Below are positions 51,246 through 60,721 of a stretch of DNA of 64,000 bases, piece after piece. Origin of the DNA: Paraperibacillus marinus (GTDB lineage Bacteria; Bacillota; Bacilli; Bacillales; DSM-1321); assembly GCF_046237605.1 (NCBI RefSeq), contig NZ_CP143542.1, positions 2,728,001 through 2,792,000 of the forward strand. Reading direction: 5' to 3'. The first letter of the stretch is position 1; each line of letters starts with the position of its first letter. Under the pieces are notes generated by a model, which worked only from the letters and a program-made list of their open reading frames with translations, searched no databases and was not told the DNA's origin. Made by a program: the position numbers and the translations under genes.

Positions 51246-52205
51246 TTATCTTTTTCCTTTTTCGTAATGTGTCCCGGAAGCCTTTGGAGCATCCGCCCTT
51301 CCGATGAAGCCGGTCAGTGCAAGAATGGTCAGCACATATGGGGCAATCAGGAGGTATACATTCGGGATTTCATTAAAGAATGGAAGGCCTGAACCAACTA
51401 TGCTGAGACTCTGGGCAAATCCGAAGAAAATGGCTGCCCCGAGTGCACCGATTGGATGCCATTTGCCGAAGATCATGGCTGCAAGTGCCATGAATCCCTG
51501 TCCGCTTATCGTTGTGTGGCCGAAATATCCTGTTACGGTCAGTGCGAATACAGCTCCGCCGAGCCCGCCAAAGCCGCCCGAGATCAATACGCCTGTATAA
51601 CGCATTTTGGTAACATTGATACCCATTGTATCAGCAGCCATCGGATGCTCACCCACAGAACGGAGGCGGAGGCCGAATGGAGTCTTGAACAATACGTACC
51701 AGGCGAGTACCGCCACTCCTATTGCAACGTACGAAGTATAATATGCATCAGTGAAGAAAAGAGGCCCGATCAGCGGTATATCGCTAAGGATTGGTATATC
51801 CACTTTATGGAACCCTTCTGCCACACGGTCGGTTTCCCCTTTGTCATACATGAACTTGACAAGGAATAGGGAGAGACCCACAGCCAGAAAATTCAACGCC
51901 ACGCCGCTTACGGTATGATCTGCTTTGAATGTGATGGATGCGACAGCGTGCAGTGCTGAAAAGATCACACCAGCAAACACAGCGACCACTAGTGAGAGCC
52001 AAGGAGTCAGCGAGCCGAAAGTATCGGCAAAAGTCAGGTTAAAGACTACACTCGAAAATGCGCCGATGACCATTAACCCTTCCAATCCGATATTGACAAC
52101 TCCGGACCTTTCTGAGAATACGCCTCCCAGTGCAGTAAAAATGAGCGGTGCAGCAAGGAATATCATTGAGGGTACGATGATTTGAAGAACCTGAAAGAAA
52201 CTCAC
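51246..52205 (-). CDS. nupQ: Nucleoside ABC transporter permease (YufQ/NupQ)
   Basis: A 319-residue BPD_transp_2 permease with about 8-9 hydrophobic segments and the conserved ERSGVVNIGLEGLMVIGAF near residue 32 and SGGFGGLGGAVFAL near 210. The start is GTG 52205, directly after the nupP stop, with GGGGGTGA 6 bases upstream. It is last gene of nupNOPQ, a guanosine importer in B. subtilis. Confidence 0.92.
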   Translation of the reverse strand: MSFFQVLQIIVPSMIFLAAPLIFTALGGVFSERSGVVNIGLEGLMVIGAFSSVVFNLTFADTFGSLTPWLSLVVAVFAGVIFSALHAVASITFKADHTVSGVALNFLAVGLSLFLVKFMYDKGETDRVAEGFHKVDIPILSDIPLIGPLFFTDAYYTSYVAIGVAVLAWYVLFKTPFGLRLRSVGEHPMAADTMGINVTKMRYTGVLISGGFGGLGGAVFALTVTGYFGHTTISGQGFMALAAMIFGKWHPIGALGAAIFFGFAQSLSIVGSGLPFFNEIPNVYLLIAPYVLTILALTGFIGRADAPKASGTHYEKGKR

Positions 52206-53252
52206 TTACTTCACCCCCTTCTTTGATTTTCTGGTCAGAGCCCAGCGGATGATATAGCTTGAAGCCGTGAAGAAAATGATAAGTGCAATGATAATATCGA
52301 CCAGCTCGGTGGGGATGCCTGTTTCAAGAGGCATGTTCAGCGCTCCTACCTTCAGGCCGCCGAAGAGGATAGCCGATAATATAATTCCAACTGCTGTATT
52401 TCCGCCAAGCAGGGCTACAGCAATCCCATCGAATCCTATTCCGGTAAATCCTCCCTTGATGGAAGCATAACCAAATGTACCAAGGCCCTCCATGGCTCCT
52501 GCAACTCCGGCAAAGGCCCCGGAAATCACCATTGACATAATGATATTGCGATTGACGTTCATGCCTGCATATTCAGAGGCATGATGGTTAAATCCGACAG
52601 ATCTAAGTTCGTAACCTGTCGTTGTCTTTTCAAGGATGAACCACATTAAGAAAGCTCCGAATAAAGCAATCAGTATCCCCCAGTGCAGCCTTGAAAAATC
52701 AGTCATCCCCTCAAGCCATGGTGACTTAAGCAAGGCTGAGGACGGTACATCCGGTGTACGATCCGCGCCTTTTGATAAAACGGTACGGACAATGTTATTG
52801 GCAACATGAAGTGCGATATAGTTCATCATAATGGTGACGATAACTTCATGCACCTTAAAGCGGGCCTTCAGATATCCAGGGATAAAGCCCCAGAACGCCC
52901 CTGCCAGTGCTGCTGCAATGATTGCAAGCGGCAGATGGATGATCTTCGGAAGATCGACAGCAAGACCAACCCATACCGCAGCCAGCCACCCAATCAGCAC
53001 CTGTCCTTCAACCCCGATATTGAACAGGCCGGTACGGAATGCAAAAGCAACGGCAAGGCCGGAAAGGATGTAAGGTGTGACCTGCCTGATGGTTTCGCCG
53101 GTATAAAACACCTCTCCGAACATCCCGTAGAAGAGTGCTCCAAAACCAGCTGCTGGATCGTAGCCTGTTGCAAGCATAATGATGGTTCCGGCAATCAAGC
53201 CGAGGACGACGGCAATTACCGGTACAACAATATTTGTTAAGCGTTTAGACAT
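52206..53252 (-). CDS. nupP: Nucleoside ABC transporter permease (YufP/NupP)
   Basis: A 348-residue permease paralogous to NupQ, with FRTGLFNIGVEGQVLIG near residue 75 and the EAA-like loop GANRNIIM...AGVAGAMEGLGTFG. ATG 53252 (MSKRLTNI) overlaps the nupO stop by 8 bases and sits 7 bases after AGGTGAAGGGG; GTG 53264 is too near its own ribosome-binding site. Confidence 0.92.
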   Translation of the reverse strand: MSKRLTNIVVPVIAVVLGLIAGTIIMLATGYDPAAGFGALFYGMFGEVFYTGETIRQVTPYILSGLAVAFAFRTGLFNIGVEGQVLIGWLAAVWVGLAVDLPKIIHLPLAIIAAALAGAFWGFIPGYLKARFKVHEVIVTIMMNYIALHVANNIVRTVLSKGADRTPDVPSSALLKSPWLEGMTDFSRLHWGILIALFGAFLMWFILEKTTTGYELRSVGFNHHASEYAGMNVNRNIIMSMVISGAFAGVAGAMEGLGTFGYASIKGGFTGIGFDGIAVALLGGNTAVGIILSAILFGGLKVGALNMPLETGIPTELVDIIIALIIFFTASSYIIRWALTRKSKKGVK

Positions 53253-54783
53253 TTGCCCCTTCACCTTCTTTCTTGCCTGCCGTGCTTCCAGCCATCAACA
53301 AGCCAAGCTCCTGTTCGGTTGTTTCTTTCGGATTGACGATGGCAACAATTTTACCTTCATATATAACAGCGATCCTATCGCTCACATTCATGACTTCATC
53401 CAATTCAAATGATACAAGGAGTACACCCTTGCCCCGGTCGCGCTGCTCGATCAAACGTCTGTGCACAAATTCGATCGCACCTACATCAAGTCCGCGGGTA
53501 GGCTGGGCGGCAATCAAAAGATCCGGATCACGGTCAACCTCACGGCCAATGATCGCTTTTTGCTGATTTCCGCCGGATAAAGCACGGGCAAGCGTGTACT
53601 CAGTAGGAGTACGAACATCAAAATCCTTAATCAGGGTCCTCGCCTTATCATAGATATTTTTATAATTCAGGATGCCGTTCCTTGAATATGGCTTTTGGTT
53701 GTAGGTTTGAAGTACCATATTCTCGCCTATCGGAAAATCCAGGACCAGCCCATGCTTATGTCTGTCCTGTGGAATATGGCCGATGCCGGCCCTGGTGATC
53801 TTCCGCGGCCTTAAGTTCTGGATTTCCCTGCCATTCAGCTTTACTTTGCCGGAGTCTGACTTTCTCAAACCGGTTATCGCTTCAATCAGCTCGGTTTGTC
53901 CATTGCCATCTACACCTGCAATGCCGACAATTTCTCCAGCCCTGACATTGAGCGACAGGCCATTCACTGCTGCTACGCCTCGGGAATCTTTTACCATGAG
54001 GTCCTGGATTTCAAGTACTTCCTCTTTAGGGACTCCATCCTTCTTGACCGTCTTGAACACAACATCGCGACCGACCATTAAACTTGCAAGCTCATTTGGA
54101 TTTGTATCCGGTACATTTACAGTGCCGATCCCGACTCCTTTTCTGATGACGGTCACACGGTCACACACATCCATGATTTCTTTTAGCTTATGTGTAATAA
54201 GGATAATGGATTTGCCTTCTTTTATGAGTGTCTTCATGATGCCGATCAGTTCCTTGATCTCCTGCGGCGTCAGGACAGCTGTAGGCTCATCGAAAATCAG
54301 GATTTCAGCTCCCCTGTAGAGGGTCTTCAGGATTTCCACCCGCTGCTGCATCCCCACGGATATATCAGATATCCTGGCCATGGGATCCACGCTCAGCCCG
54401 TACTGTTCTGAGAGCTTCCTTACTTCCTGAACCGCTTCTCTCATGTTGATTTTCCCGGCTTTTGAAGGTTCATTGCCCAGGATAATGTTCTCAGTGACTG
54501 TGAATTTATCAACGAGCATAAAATGCTGATGAACCATGCCGATTCCCAGATTGTTTGCCACATTCGGATCGGTTATATTTACGCGGCTGCCTTTTACGCG
54601 AATTTCACCATGTTCAGGCTGATACAGTCCAAATAGCACATTCATCAATGTGGACTTTCCTGCTCCATTTTCCCCTAGTAAAGCGTGGATTTCTCCCTTT
54701 TTCACCTGGAGGGTGATATTATCATTCGCGACAATCCCTGGAAATTCTTTTCGGATATTGAGCATTTCTATAACATATTCCAT
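53245..54783 (-). CDS. nupO: Nucleoside ABC transporter ATP-binding protein (YufO/NupO)
   Basis: 512 residues with two ABC domains. The first has Walker A GENGAGKST (residue 37), signature SVGMQQRVEI and Walker B ILIFDEPTAVL. The second has GVDGNGQTE, LSGGNQQKAIIGRE and LLIAAQPTRGLD, a degenerate site as in Rbs/Nup-type ATPases. It lies about 200 bases after nupN, past a terminator hairpin. Confidence 0.94.
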   Translation of the reverse strand: MEYVIEMLNIRKEFPGIVANDNITLQVKKGEIHALLGENGAGKSTLMNVLFGLYQPEHGEIRVKGSRVNITDPNVANNLGIGMVHQHFMLVDKFTVTENIILGNEPSKAGKINMREAVQEVRKLSEQYGLSVDPMARISDISVGMQQRVEILKTLYRGAEILIFDEPTAVLTPQEIKELIGIMKTLIKEGKSIILITHKLKEIMDVCDRVTVIRKGVGIGTVNVPDTNPNELASLMVGRDVVFKTVKKDGVPKEEVLEIQDLMVKDSRGVAAVNGLSLNVRAGEIVGIAGVDGNGQTELIEAITGLRKSDSGKVKLNGREIQNLRPRKITRAGIGHIPQDRHKHGLVLDFPIGENMVLQTYNQKPYSRNGILNYKNIYDKARTLIKDFDVRTPTEYTLARALSGGNQQKAIIGREVDRDPDLLIAAQPTRGLDVGAIEFVHRRLIEQRDRGKGVLLVSFELDEVMNVSDRIAVIYEGKIVAIVNPKETTEQELGLLMAGSTAGKKEGEGANV

Positions 54784-54939
54784 CCGGTCTTCATCTCCTC
54801 ATTGTACGAAGTAAGGTTGTTACTTTGTCCTGCAAATGGGGTATCCCTTTCAGGACTCCACCTTTGATTTTAAAAACCAAAGGAAAAACTGTATCATCAG
54901 AAACAGTCTTTCATTCGATTTTTATGCCTTCATTTCAAA

Positions 54940-54986
54940 AATAAAGGAATAGAAGACTGGCTGAGCCAGCCTTTTATTCCTTTAGG
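54940..54986 (-). terminator. Hairpin terminator between nupN and nupO
   Basis: TAAAGGAATA/TATTCCTTTA encloses CTGGC/GCCAG and is followed on the minus strand by TTTTTG. It lies inside the nup operon, so it likely sets higher lipoprotein than ATPase/permease expression. Confidence 0.85.
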
Positions 54987-54989
54987 AAA

Positions 54990-56051
54990 TTATTTAAAGC
55001 TCTTAAGTTCTGCAGGTGTACTTGGGACTTTAACTTCGCCTGACTTGATTTTCTTAGTCCAGTCCTCAACAGCCTTCAGCACTTCAGGTGTAAGATTATC
55101 CTTGGTTTCAGCGATGCCGACACCGTTTTGGTCAAGACCATATTCGATTTTCTCTCCACCAGGGAACTTGCCATCCTTAGCTTTTTTCGCAACATCGCTT
55201 ACAGCAGTGTCAACTCGTTTTACCATGGATGTAAGAACGGCTTCAGGAGCAAGGTAAGCCTGGTCTTTATCTACACCGATAGCCCATACTTTTTTGTTAG
55301 CATCTTTTGCGCGTACAGATTTGACCTCTTCGATCATACCTTCACCAGTTCCGCCTGCCGCATGGAAGATAACGTCCGCACCAGATTTGATCATAGAATC
55401 AGCTGTTGCACGGCCGTCTGCCGGCTTGTCAAAGTTACCAGTATATTTTTGGATGATTTCTGCTTTAGGGTTTACTGACATTACGCCAGCTTTGAAGCCT
55501 GCTTCAAATTTTTCGATCAAAGGCATCTGAACGCCGCCAATGAAACCGACTTTATTTGATTTAGTAGTCAAACCGGCTACAACACCAACCAGGAATGAAC
55601 CTTCGTGTTCTTTGAACGTGATGCTTGCAACGTTTGGTGCTTCAACCACTTCGTCGACGATTGCAAATTTTGTATCTTTTCTCTGCTCAGCCACTTTTGT
55701 CACCGCATCCTTCATCAAGAAGCCGATGCCGTAAACCAGATCAAAATTTTGGCGTGCTAATGTATTTAGGTTTGTTATATAGTCAGAATCCTGTTTTGAT
55801 TGAAGGTAATGGTAGCCCTCTTTTCCTTGCTTAAGACCGTTATCTTCGCCGAATGCTTTAAGTCCTTCCCAGGCAGACTGGTTAAAAGATTTATCCTCGA
55901 CTCCGCCGACGTCTGTAACCATTCCAACAGTAAATGCATCCTTCTTGCCGCCATCAGCACCTTTTTTGTCTTCACTCTTGCCACAGGCGCCAAGCATTGT
56001 TCCAGCAGCTAAAACAAGAGACAGTGCTAAACCAAATTTACGCTTTTTCAA
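54990..56051 (-). CDS. nupN: Nucleoside-binding lipoprotein, BMP family (YufN/NupN)
   Basis: 353 residues. The lipoprotein signal ends in the lipobox LGAC (TMLGACGKS). The mature BMP/Med domain begins GMVTDVGGVEDKSFNQSAWEGLKAF, typical of purine-nucleoside binders. The start is TTG 56051 with AGGGGG 7 bases upstream; the open frame to 56201 lacks a site. It is the extracellular receptor for NupOPQ. In B. subtilis this operon is elsewhere on the chromosome, as I recall. Confidence 0.93.
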   Translation of the reverse strand: MKKRKFGLALSLVLAAGTMLGACGKSEDKKGADGGKKDAFTVGMVTDVGGVEDKSFNQSAWEGLKAFGEDNGLKQGKEGYHYLQSKQDSDYITNLNTLARQNFDLVYGIGFLMKDAVTKVAEQRKDTKFAIVDEVVEAPNVASITFKEHEGSFLVGVVAGLTTKSNKVGFIGGVQMPLIEKFEAGFKAGVMSVNPKAEIIQKYTGNFDKPADGRATADSMIKSGADVIFHAAGGTGEGMIEEVKSVRAKDANKKVWAIGVDKDQAYLAPEAVLTSMVKRVDTAVSDVAKKAKDGKFPGGEKIEYGLDQNGVGIAETKDNLTPEVLKAVEDWTKKIKSGEVKVPSTPAELKSFK

Positions 56052-56112
56052 GGTAAAACCCCCTATTTTTTTTGAATTAGTAGAATTTAATGACTTTTCC
56101 AGGCGCACTGCA

Positions 56113-56838
56113 CTACACCCGTTTCCGCAGTACATGAAAGCTGAATTTATCAGCCTTGAAGTAGTTGACCGAATGAAGGATTGGATGATCCTGTTCATCA
56201 TAATGAGTCTGTTTCAGAACAAGGAGAGCAGTTTCCGGATCGCAATTCAAGATGGGCGATATTTTTTCGTGATATCCCATTGGCTCGATATGTGCGATGG
56301 CATACGTGATTCGTGCGTCCGATTCTTTTTCAAGGAGGGCCAGAAGCGATTCTTCCCGACGGGAGAGATCCGGCTTCAGGATATTCTCTGAAATCTTGTC
56401 CACACAATAAACCACTGGCTCCCCATTGGCAGTCCTTACACGCTCGATGACTGACATGGTTTCATCTGCTTCCAGGGAAAGTTTCCTCTGGTCTTCTTCA
56501 GTCGGTTCCTGAGTATATGAATCCAGGAATATAGTTCCAGGATTCATACCTGCGTTCCGGATCATTCCAGTGACGCTGTCAAGCTGTTCAATTCCAGATG
56601 TGAACAGAGGCTTGCCATTGACAAATGTCCCAACCCCATGACGGCGAATGATGACGTTATCTTCCTCAAGTATCCTAAGAGCTTCCCTAAGCGTGGCCCG
56701 GCTGACTCCCAGCTGCTTCGCAAGATCAAACTCAGAAGGCAGTTTCTCTTTCTCTTTATAGACCCCTGATTCTATATCCTGTTTTATCCTGTCGATTACT
56801 TGCAGATACAAGTGCCGATTATCAAGCTTAATTGGCAT
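56113..56838 (-). CDS. ymfC: GntR/HutC-family regulator (YmfC)
   Basis: 241 residues. The N-terminal winged helix (PSEFDLAKQLGVSRATLREALRILEEDNVIIRRHGVGTFV, residues 33-72) is followed by a UTRA effector domain. It is immediately upstream of nupN (61 bases), on the same strand, which suggests control of, or readthrough into, the nucleoside transporter; the effector is unknown. In B. subtilis ymfC follows spoIIIE, as here. Confidence 0.9.
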   Translation of the reverse strand: MPIKLDNRHLYLQVIDRIKQDIESGVYKEKEKLPSEFDLAKQLGVSRATLREALRILEEDNVIIRRHGVGTFVNGKPLFTSGIEQLDSVTGMIRNAGMNPGTIFLDSYTQEPTEEDQRKLSLEADETMSVIERVRTANGEPVVYCVDKISENILKPDLSRREESLLALLEKESDARITYAIAHIEPMGYHEKISPILNCDPETALLVLKQTHYDEQDHPILHSVNYFKADKFSFHVLRKRV

Positions 56839-56988
56839 GAATGCTTTCCTCCAAAGACTTTGTCCTAGTCATCAGACCTCTGATATCCATCTTTTCTACT
56901 AATCGAATTTACTTTATCATTTTTTTTTGAATAAATAAATAGTTGAAAAAAAAAGATTTTTATGCTGTCGAATTTCGCCAAATATTCA

Positions 56989-57024
56989 AAAAGACGGGAC
57001 TCCGCAAAAGAGTTCCCGCCTTTT
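56989..57024 (-). terminator. Terminator after spoIIIE
   Basis: GGCGGGA-ACTC/GAGT-CCCGTC with a 7-base loop is followed on the minus strand by TTTTTG. Confidence 0.85.
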
Positions 57025-57025
57025 C

Positions 57026-59395
57026 CTATGAAGTATGGGCCTCGTCATGATCCTTGGCCACAAGCACGCTCCGGGGCTTGCTGCCTTCATATGGACCTAC
57101 TATGCCGCGCACCTCCATCTCATCTATCAGCCTGGCTGCCCTGGAATATCCTATCCTGAACCGCCTTTGCAGCATGGATACCGAAGCGGTCTGCATTTCA
57201 GTGATCAACTGGACTGCCTCATCATACAGATCATCATCCACCTCTCCAGAAGAGGCCTCAGGGATATCATCCGGAATCATCTCTTCATTGTATTGGGCTT
57301 TCTGCTGGGAAATGACATAATCCACAATCTCTTCTACTTCGTCATCAGACAGGAAGGCACCCTGCACCCTGACAGGCTTGGAGGCGCCGACAGGTAAAAA
57401 GAGCATATCCCCGCGGCCAAGCAGCTTTTCTGCTCCCCCCATGTCCAGGATGGTCCTTGAGTCAGTCTGGGATGACACACTGAAGGCGATTCTTGAGGGT
57501 ATATTCGCCTTGATTACCCCTGTAATAACATCAACCGAAGGCCGCTGTGTTGCAATGATTAGATGGATGCCGGCGGCCCGTGCCATCTGGGCAAGCCTTG
57601 TGATCGCATCCTCGACGTCTGAGGATGCTACCATCATCAAATCGGCAAGCTCATCCACAATCACCACGATATAAGGAAGAAGCGGCTGCTTCGTTTCACT
57701 CTCAGCATTATGCCGTTTCACCGATTCATTATAGCCCTCAATATTCCGGGTACCGCTGTGAGAAAACAGCTCGTAGCGGCGTTCCATCTCGCCGACTACC
57801 TTTTTCAAAGCCTGCGATGCCTTCTTTGCATCGGTCACAACAGGTGCCAGAAGATGCGGGATGCCGTTGTAGACATTCAATTCAACCATCTTAGGATCGA
57901 TCATCATCATTTTCACCTCATGGGGCTTCGCCCTCATCAGGATGCTTGTGATGATGCCGTTGATGCAGACAGACTTCCCGCTGCCTGTTGCCCCCGCCAC
58001 CAGAAGATGGGGCATCTTATTCAGTTCCGCAAGGACTGCGTCTCCTGAGATATCCCGGCCGAGCCCGATCTGCAGCTTGGCTTCAGGCTTATTGTGTTCC
58101 TTGGAATCAATGACCTCACGCAGTGTGACCATTGCAATCTCGGAATTCGGCACCTCGATACCCACCGCTGATTTACCAGGGATCGGGGCTTCAATCCTGA
58201 TCCCTTTGGCTGCGAGTGCCAGTGCTATGTCATCAGACAGGCTGACGATCTTGCTCACCTTCACACCAACATCCGGATTCACTTCATATTTGGTTACAGC
58301 CGGTCCGAGATGCACCTGAGTCACCTTGGCTTTTACCCCAAAGCTTAGGAAGGTCTTCTCAAGCTTAGCGGCATTTGCATGTATCTGCTTGAACTCTCCG
58401 CTCTGGTCAGCCTTCTTTGGGGTGGTAAGGAGAGAAAGAGGCGGAAGCGTATATTTGTCGTTCTCCACTTCAGAAAAATTGATCTGCGGTGTAAGATCTT
58501 CTTTGTCTTCTGCATCCTTCACAGAAGAGTTACCGCCTGCTGCTTTGTCTTGCGGACCAGATTCTCCCTCTTCCCCCTCCTCCTCGCTGTATGCCCTGCT
58601 CGCGAAATTTGAGATAAGCGGCTGGGGTGTCTCCGTTGCCCTCTGGGAATCGCCAGGATCGACTGCCTGAACTTCAGGCTGCTGTTCCTGAACCCGTTCC
58701 TCGGCGTGTTCTTGAGCGCGGTTCTGCTGTCTTTCACGCTTTTTATCTGCCCGTTCATCCTGCCAGGCTTTCATATCATCAATGAAAGCTCCCCACTGTG
58801 AGCTGAGGAAGCCCCCTGTTCCGCTGATAATTTTGCCGAGAGTATCGCCAAGTGTCCTGCCAGTCACAAGGACAAGCCCGATAATAATCAAAAGGAATGC
58901 CACCATTTTTGTGCCTGCCGCATCAAACAGGAAGTAAGAAGATGCAAAAAGGACAGCCCCTATCATTCCGCCTCCAAGATCACGTGTACTTGCTTCACCC
59001 TTTACTTCCATCCAGAAGAGCTCCGAGGTATTGGAGATGACGCTCGGCTTCTTAAATGGGCCCCCTTCCGACAGGAGTTCAAAAAGCGTAACATGACTGA
59101 GCAGAAGGATCGAGGCAATGATGATATAAATTCCCACCAGCTGCCTCTTAAAGAAAAAAGGCAATTTCCGTTTCCACATCAGATAGACGCTGAGTATACA
59201 TAATCCTAATAAGGCGAGTATGTACCATTCTCCCATAAAGAAGCGGACCAGCAGCACAAGCGCTCTTCCGACAGTCCCAAGCTCTGCCATGGCAATGGCC
59301 GACAGGCCGAACAGGATGAGCCCGGTCAGTTCGAACCTTAGGGTCTGCTTAAATCCTTCCGCATTCTTTTTTGATCTTCTTTTTCTTTTTGCCAT
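57026..59395 (-). CDS. spoIIIE: DNA translocase SpoIIIE/FtsK
   Basis: 789 residues. Four N-terminal transmembrane helices (about 20-170) are followed by a Gln/Glu/Pro-rich linker (about 220-330). The alpha-beta RecA-like motor has Walker A GATGSGKSVC near residue 465 and Walker B IVVIVDELADLMM. A C-terminal gamma winged helix (RRFRIGYSRAARLIDEMEVRGIVGP) reads SRS sequences. It pumps the chromosome into the forespore. ATG 59395 follows AAAGGTGATGA; the longer open frame has no site. Confidence 0.95.
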   Translation of the reverse strand: MAKRKRRSKKNAEGFKQTLRFELTGLILFGLSAIAMAELGTVGRALVLLVRFFMGEWYILALLGLCILSVYLMWKRKLPFFFKRQLVGIYIIIASILLLSHVTLFELLSEGGPFKKPSVISNTSELFWMEVKGEASTRDLGGGMIGAVLFASSYFLFDAAGTKMVAFLLIIIGLVLVTGRTLGDTLGKIISGTGGFLSSQWGAFIDDMKAWQDERADKKRERQQNRAQEHAEERVQEQQPEVQAVDPGDSQRATETPQPLISNFASRAYSEEEGEEGESGPQDKAAGGNSSVKDAEDKEDLTPQINFSEVENDKYTLPPLSLLTTPKKADQSGEFKQIHANAAKLEKTFLSFGVKAKVTQVHLGPAVTKYEVNPDVGVKVSKIVSLSDDIALALAAKGIRIEAPIPGKSAVGIEVPNSEIAMVTLREVIDSKEHNKPEAKLQIGLGRDISGDAVLAELNKMPHLLVAGATGSGKSVCINGIITSILMRAKPHEVKMMMIDPKMVELNVYNGIPHLLAPVVTDAKKASQALKKVVGEMERRYELFSHSGTRNIEGYNESVKRHNAESETKQPLLPYIVVIVDELADLMMVASSDVEDAITRLAQMARAAGIHLIIATQRPSVDVITGVIKANIPSRIAFSVSSQTDSRTILDMGGAEKLLGRGDMLFLPVGASKPVRVQGAFLSDDEVEEIVDYVISQQKAQYNEEMIPDDIPEASSGEVDDDLYDEAVQLITEMQTASVSMLQRRFRIGYSRAARLIDEMEVRGIVGPYEGSKPRSVLVAKDHDEAHTS

Positions 59396-59573
59396 TTCAT
59401 CACCTTTGCCAATTCTAGTTATCCGCACAGATTGCCAGGGGAAAAAATAAAACCCGGCAGCCGCCGGGCATATGCCTTTTTCCGGCCAGCCTGTTTCCGT
59501 CGTTTCCATCCATCCGGCAATTAATATAGAAGCCATCAGGTTCTTGCCAATTCATAAGTATATGTAAACTTAG

Positions 59574-59598
59574 AAAGCAGCCACATGGCTGCTTTTTA
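59574..59598. terminator. Hairpin between ylzJ and spoIIIE
   Basis: AAAGCAGCC-ACAT-GGCTGCTTT, A- and T-flanked, lies about 45 bases past the ylzJ stop. Confidence 0.8.
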
Positions 59599-59642
59599 TT
59601 TCCTCTTGATTATAACATAAAATTCCTGGACTGTACGAGCTT

Positions 59643-59873
59643 TCATCTTGCAAAATCCGACGGTGAATAATGCAGGAGGCTGCCAGGCTGTATATCAGGA
59701 TCAAGATAATGAAGGGGATCCGTGCTAATAATCCGGTCTATCCTAAAACAGGTCGGTGACATATATTCCACCTGCATCTGGATGCCTCTATAATCAATAT
59801 CCATCATTTGGGGCTCATGCAGGACATCCGTCAAAAAAATCTGCTCATGGGGTACTGTTGTATAGAGTATCAC
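59643..59873 (-). CDS. ylzJ: YlzJ-like protein
   Basis: A 76-residue protein beginning MILYTTVPHEQIF and ending HYLDPDIQPGSLLHYSP, the pattern of B. subtilis YlzJ (unknown function). It overlaps the tepA stop by 4 bases (ATGA), indicating translational coupling, and a terminator follows. Confidence 0.85.
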   Translation of the reverse strand: MILYTTVPHEQIFLTDVLHEPQMMDIDYRGIQMQVEYMSPTCFRIDRIISTDPLHYLDPDIQPGSLLHYSPSDFAR

Positions 59874-60607
59874 TGGATGACCCCGCCCGACTCATCTGTT
59901 CGTTCGGCAATCAATTCATTGAGCTTCCTCATTGCCTGGCCAACGCCTCCGACTGCATGGATCAGGCCAGATTCCACCGCTTCGGCTCCAACAATATTCG
60001 TGCCAATATCCCTTGTCAGATTCCCCTTTGCCAGCATAAGCTCCTTGAACTTTTCTTCCGTAATATTGGAATGCCGGGTGACGAAGCTGACTACCCGCTC
60101 CTGCATTTTGTCGAGATATTCAAAAGACTGCGGGACACCGATCACAAGGCCTGTCAACCGGATGGGATGAATGGTCATGGTCGCTGTTTCCGCTATGAAC
60201 GAATAATCGCAGCTGACCGCAATGGGAACTCCAATCGAGTGTCCTCCGCCCAGTACAATGGAAACCGCAGGCTTTGACAAAGAGGCAAGCATCTCAGAAA
60301 TGGCCAGGCCGGCTTCTACATCACCGCCGACTGTATTTAAAATAACAAGAAGTCCCTCGATATTCGGATTTTGTTCAATGGCCACAATCTGGGGGATTAC
60401 ATGTTCATATTTCGTTGTCTTATTTTGAGGAGGAAGCTGCATATGACCTTCAATCTGGCCTACGATGGTTAAACAATGGATCTTAGAATCCTTCGACATC
60501 TGGGGAACATCTGTCTGTCCCAGCTGCTGGATCTTTTCGATCAGGCTTGAAGCCGGCTTCCCAGTTTCCTGTTTATCGCCTTCGGGCGGATTTTCTTCGT
60601 TTCTCAT
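59870..60607 (-). CDS. tepA: ClpP-like translocation-enhancing protein TepA
   Basis: A 245-residue crotonase/ClpP-fold protease-like protein. A strand LLVILNTVGGDVEAGLAISEM precedes the nucleophile region GGGHSIGVPIA (Ser) and TMTIHPIRLTG (His). TepA enhances preprotein translocation in B. subtilis, and its peptidase activity is uncertain. ATG 60607 is preferred over 60613, because GGAGAT is then 8 bases away. Confidence 0.93.
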   Translation of the reverse strand: MRNEENPPEGDKQETGKPASSLIEKIQQLGQTDVPQMSKDSKIHCLTIVGQIEGHMQLPPQNKTTKYEHVIPQIVAIEQNPNIEGLLVILNTVGGDVEAGLAISEMLASLSKPAVSIVLGGGHSIGVPIAVSCDYSFIAETATMTIHPIRLTGLVIGVPQSFEYLDKMQERVVSFVTRHSNITEEKFKELMLAKGNLTRDIGTNIVGAEAVESGLIHAVGGVGQAMRKLNELIAERTDESGGVIQ

Positions 60608-60681
60608 GCTCATATCTCCTTTGCCTGGATTATGTAGCTAGTATGAGCAAAGATAAGGGAATCCATCCCGGCAATAGTCAA

Positions 60682-60711
60682 AAAACAAGCCTGTTCCTTT
60701 AAGGAACAGGC
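60682..60711 (-). terminator. Terminator after rnjB
   Basis: GCCTGTTCC-TTTAA-GGAACAGGC is followed on the minus strand by TTGTTTTTTG, 10 bases past the stop. Confidence 0.92.
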
Positions 60712-60721
60712 GGGAGTATAC

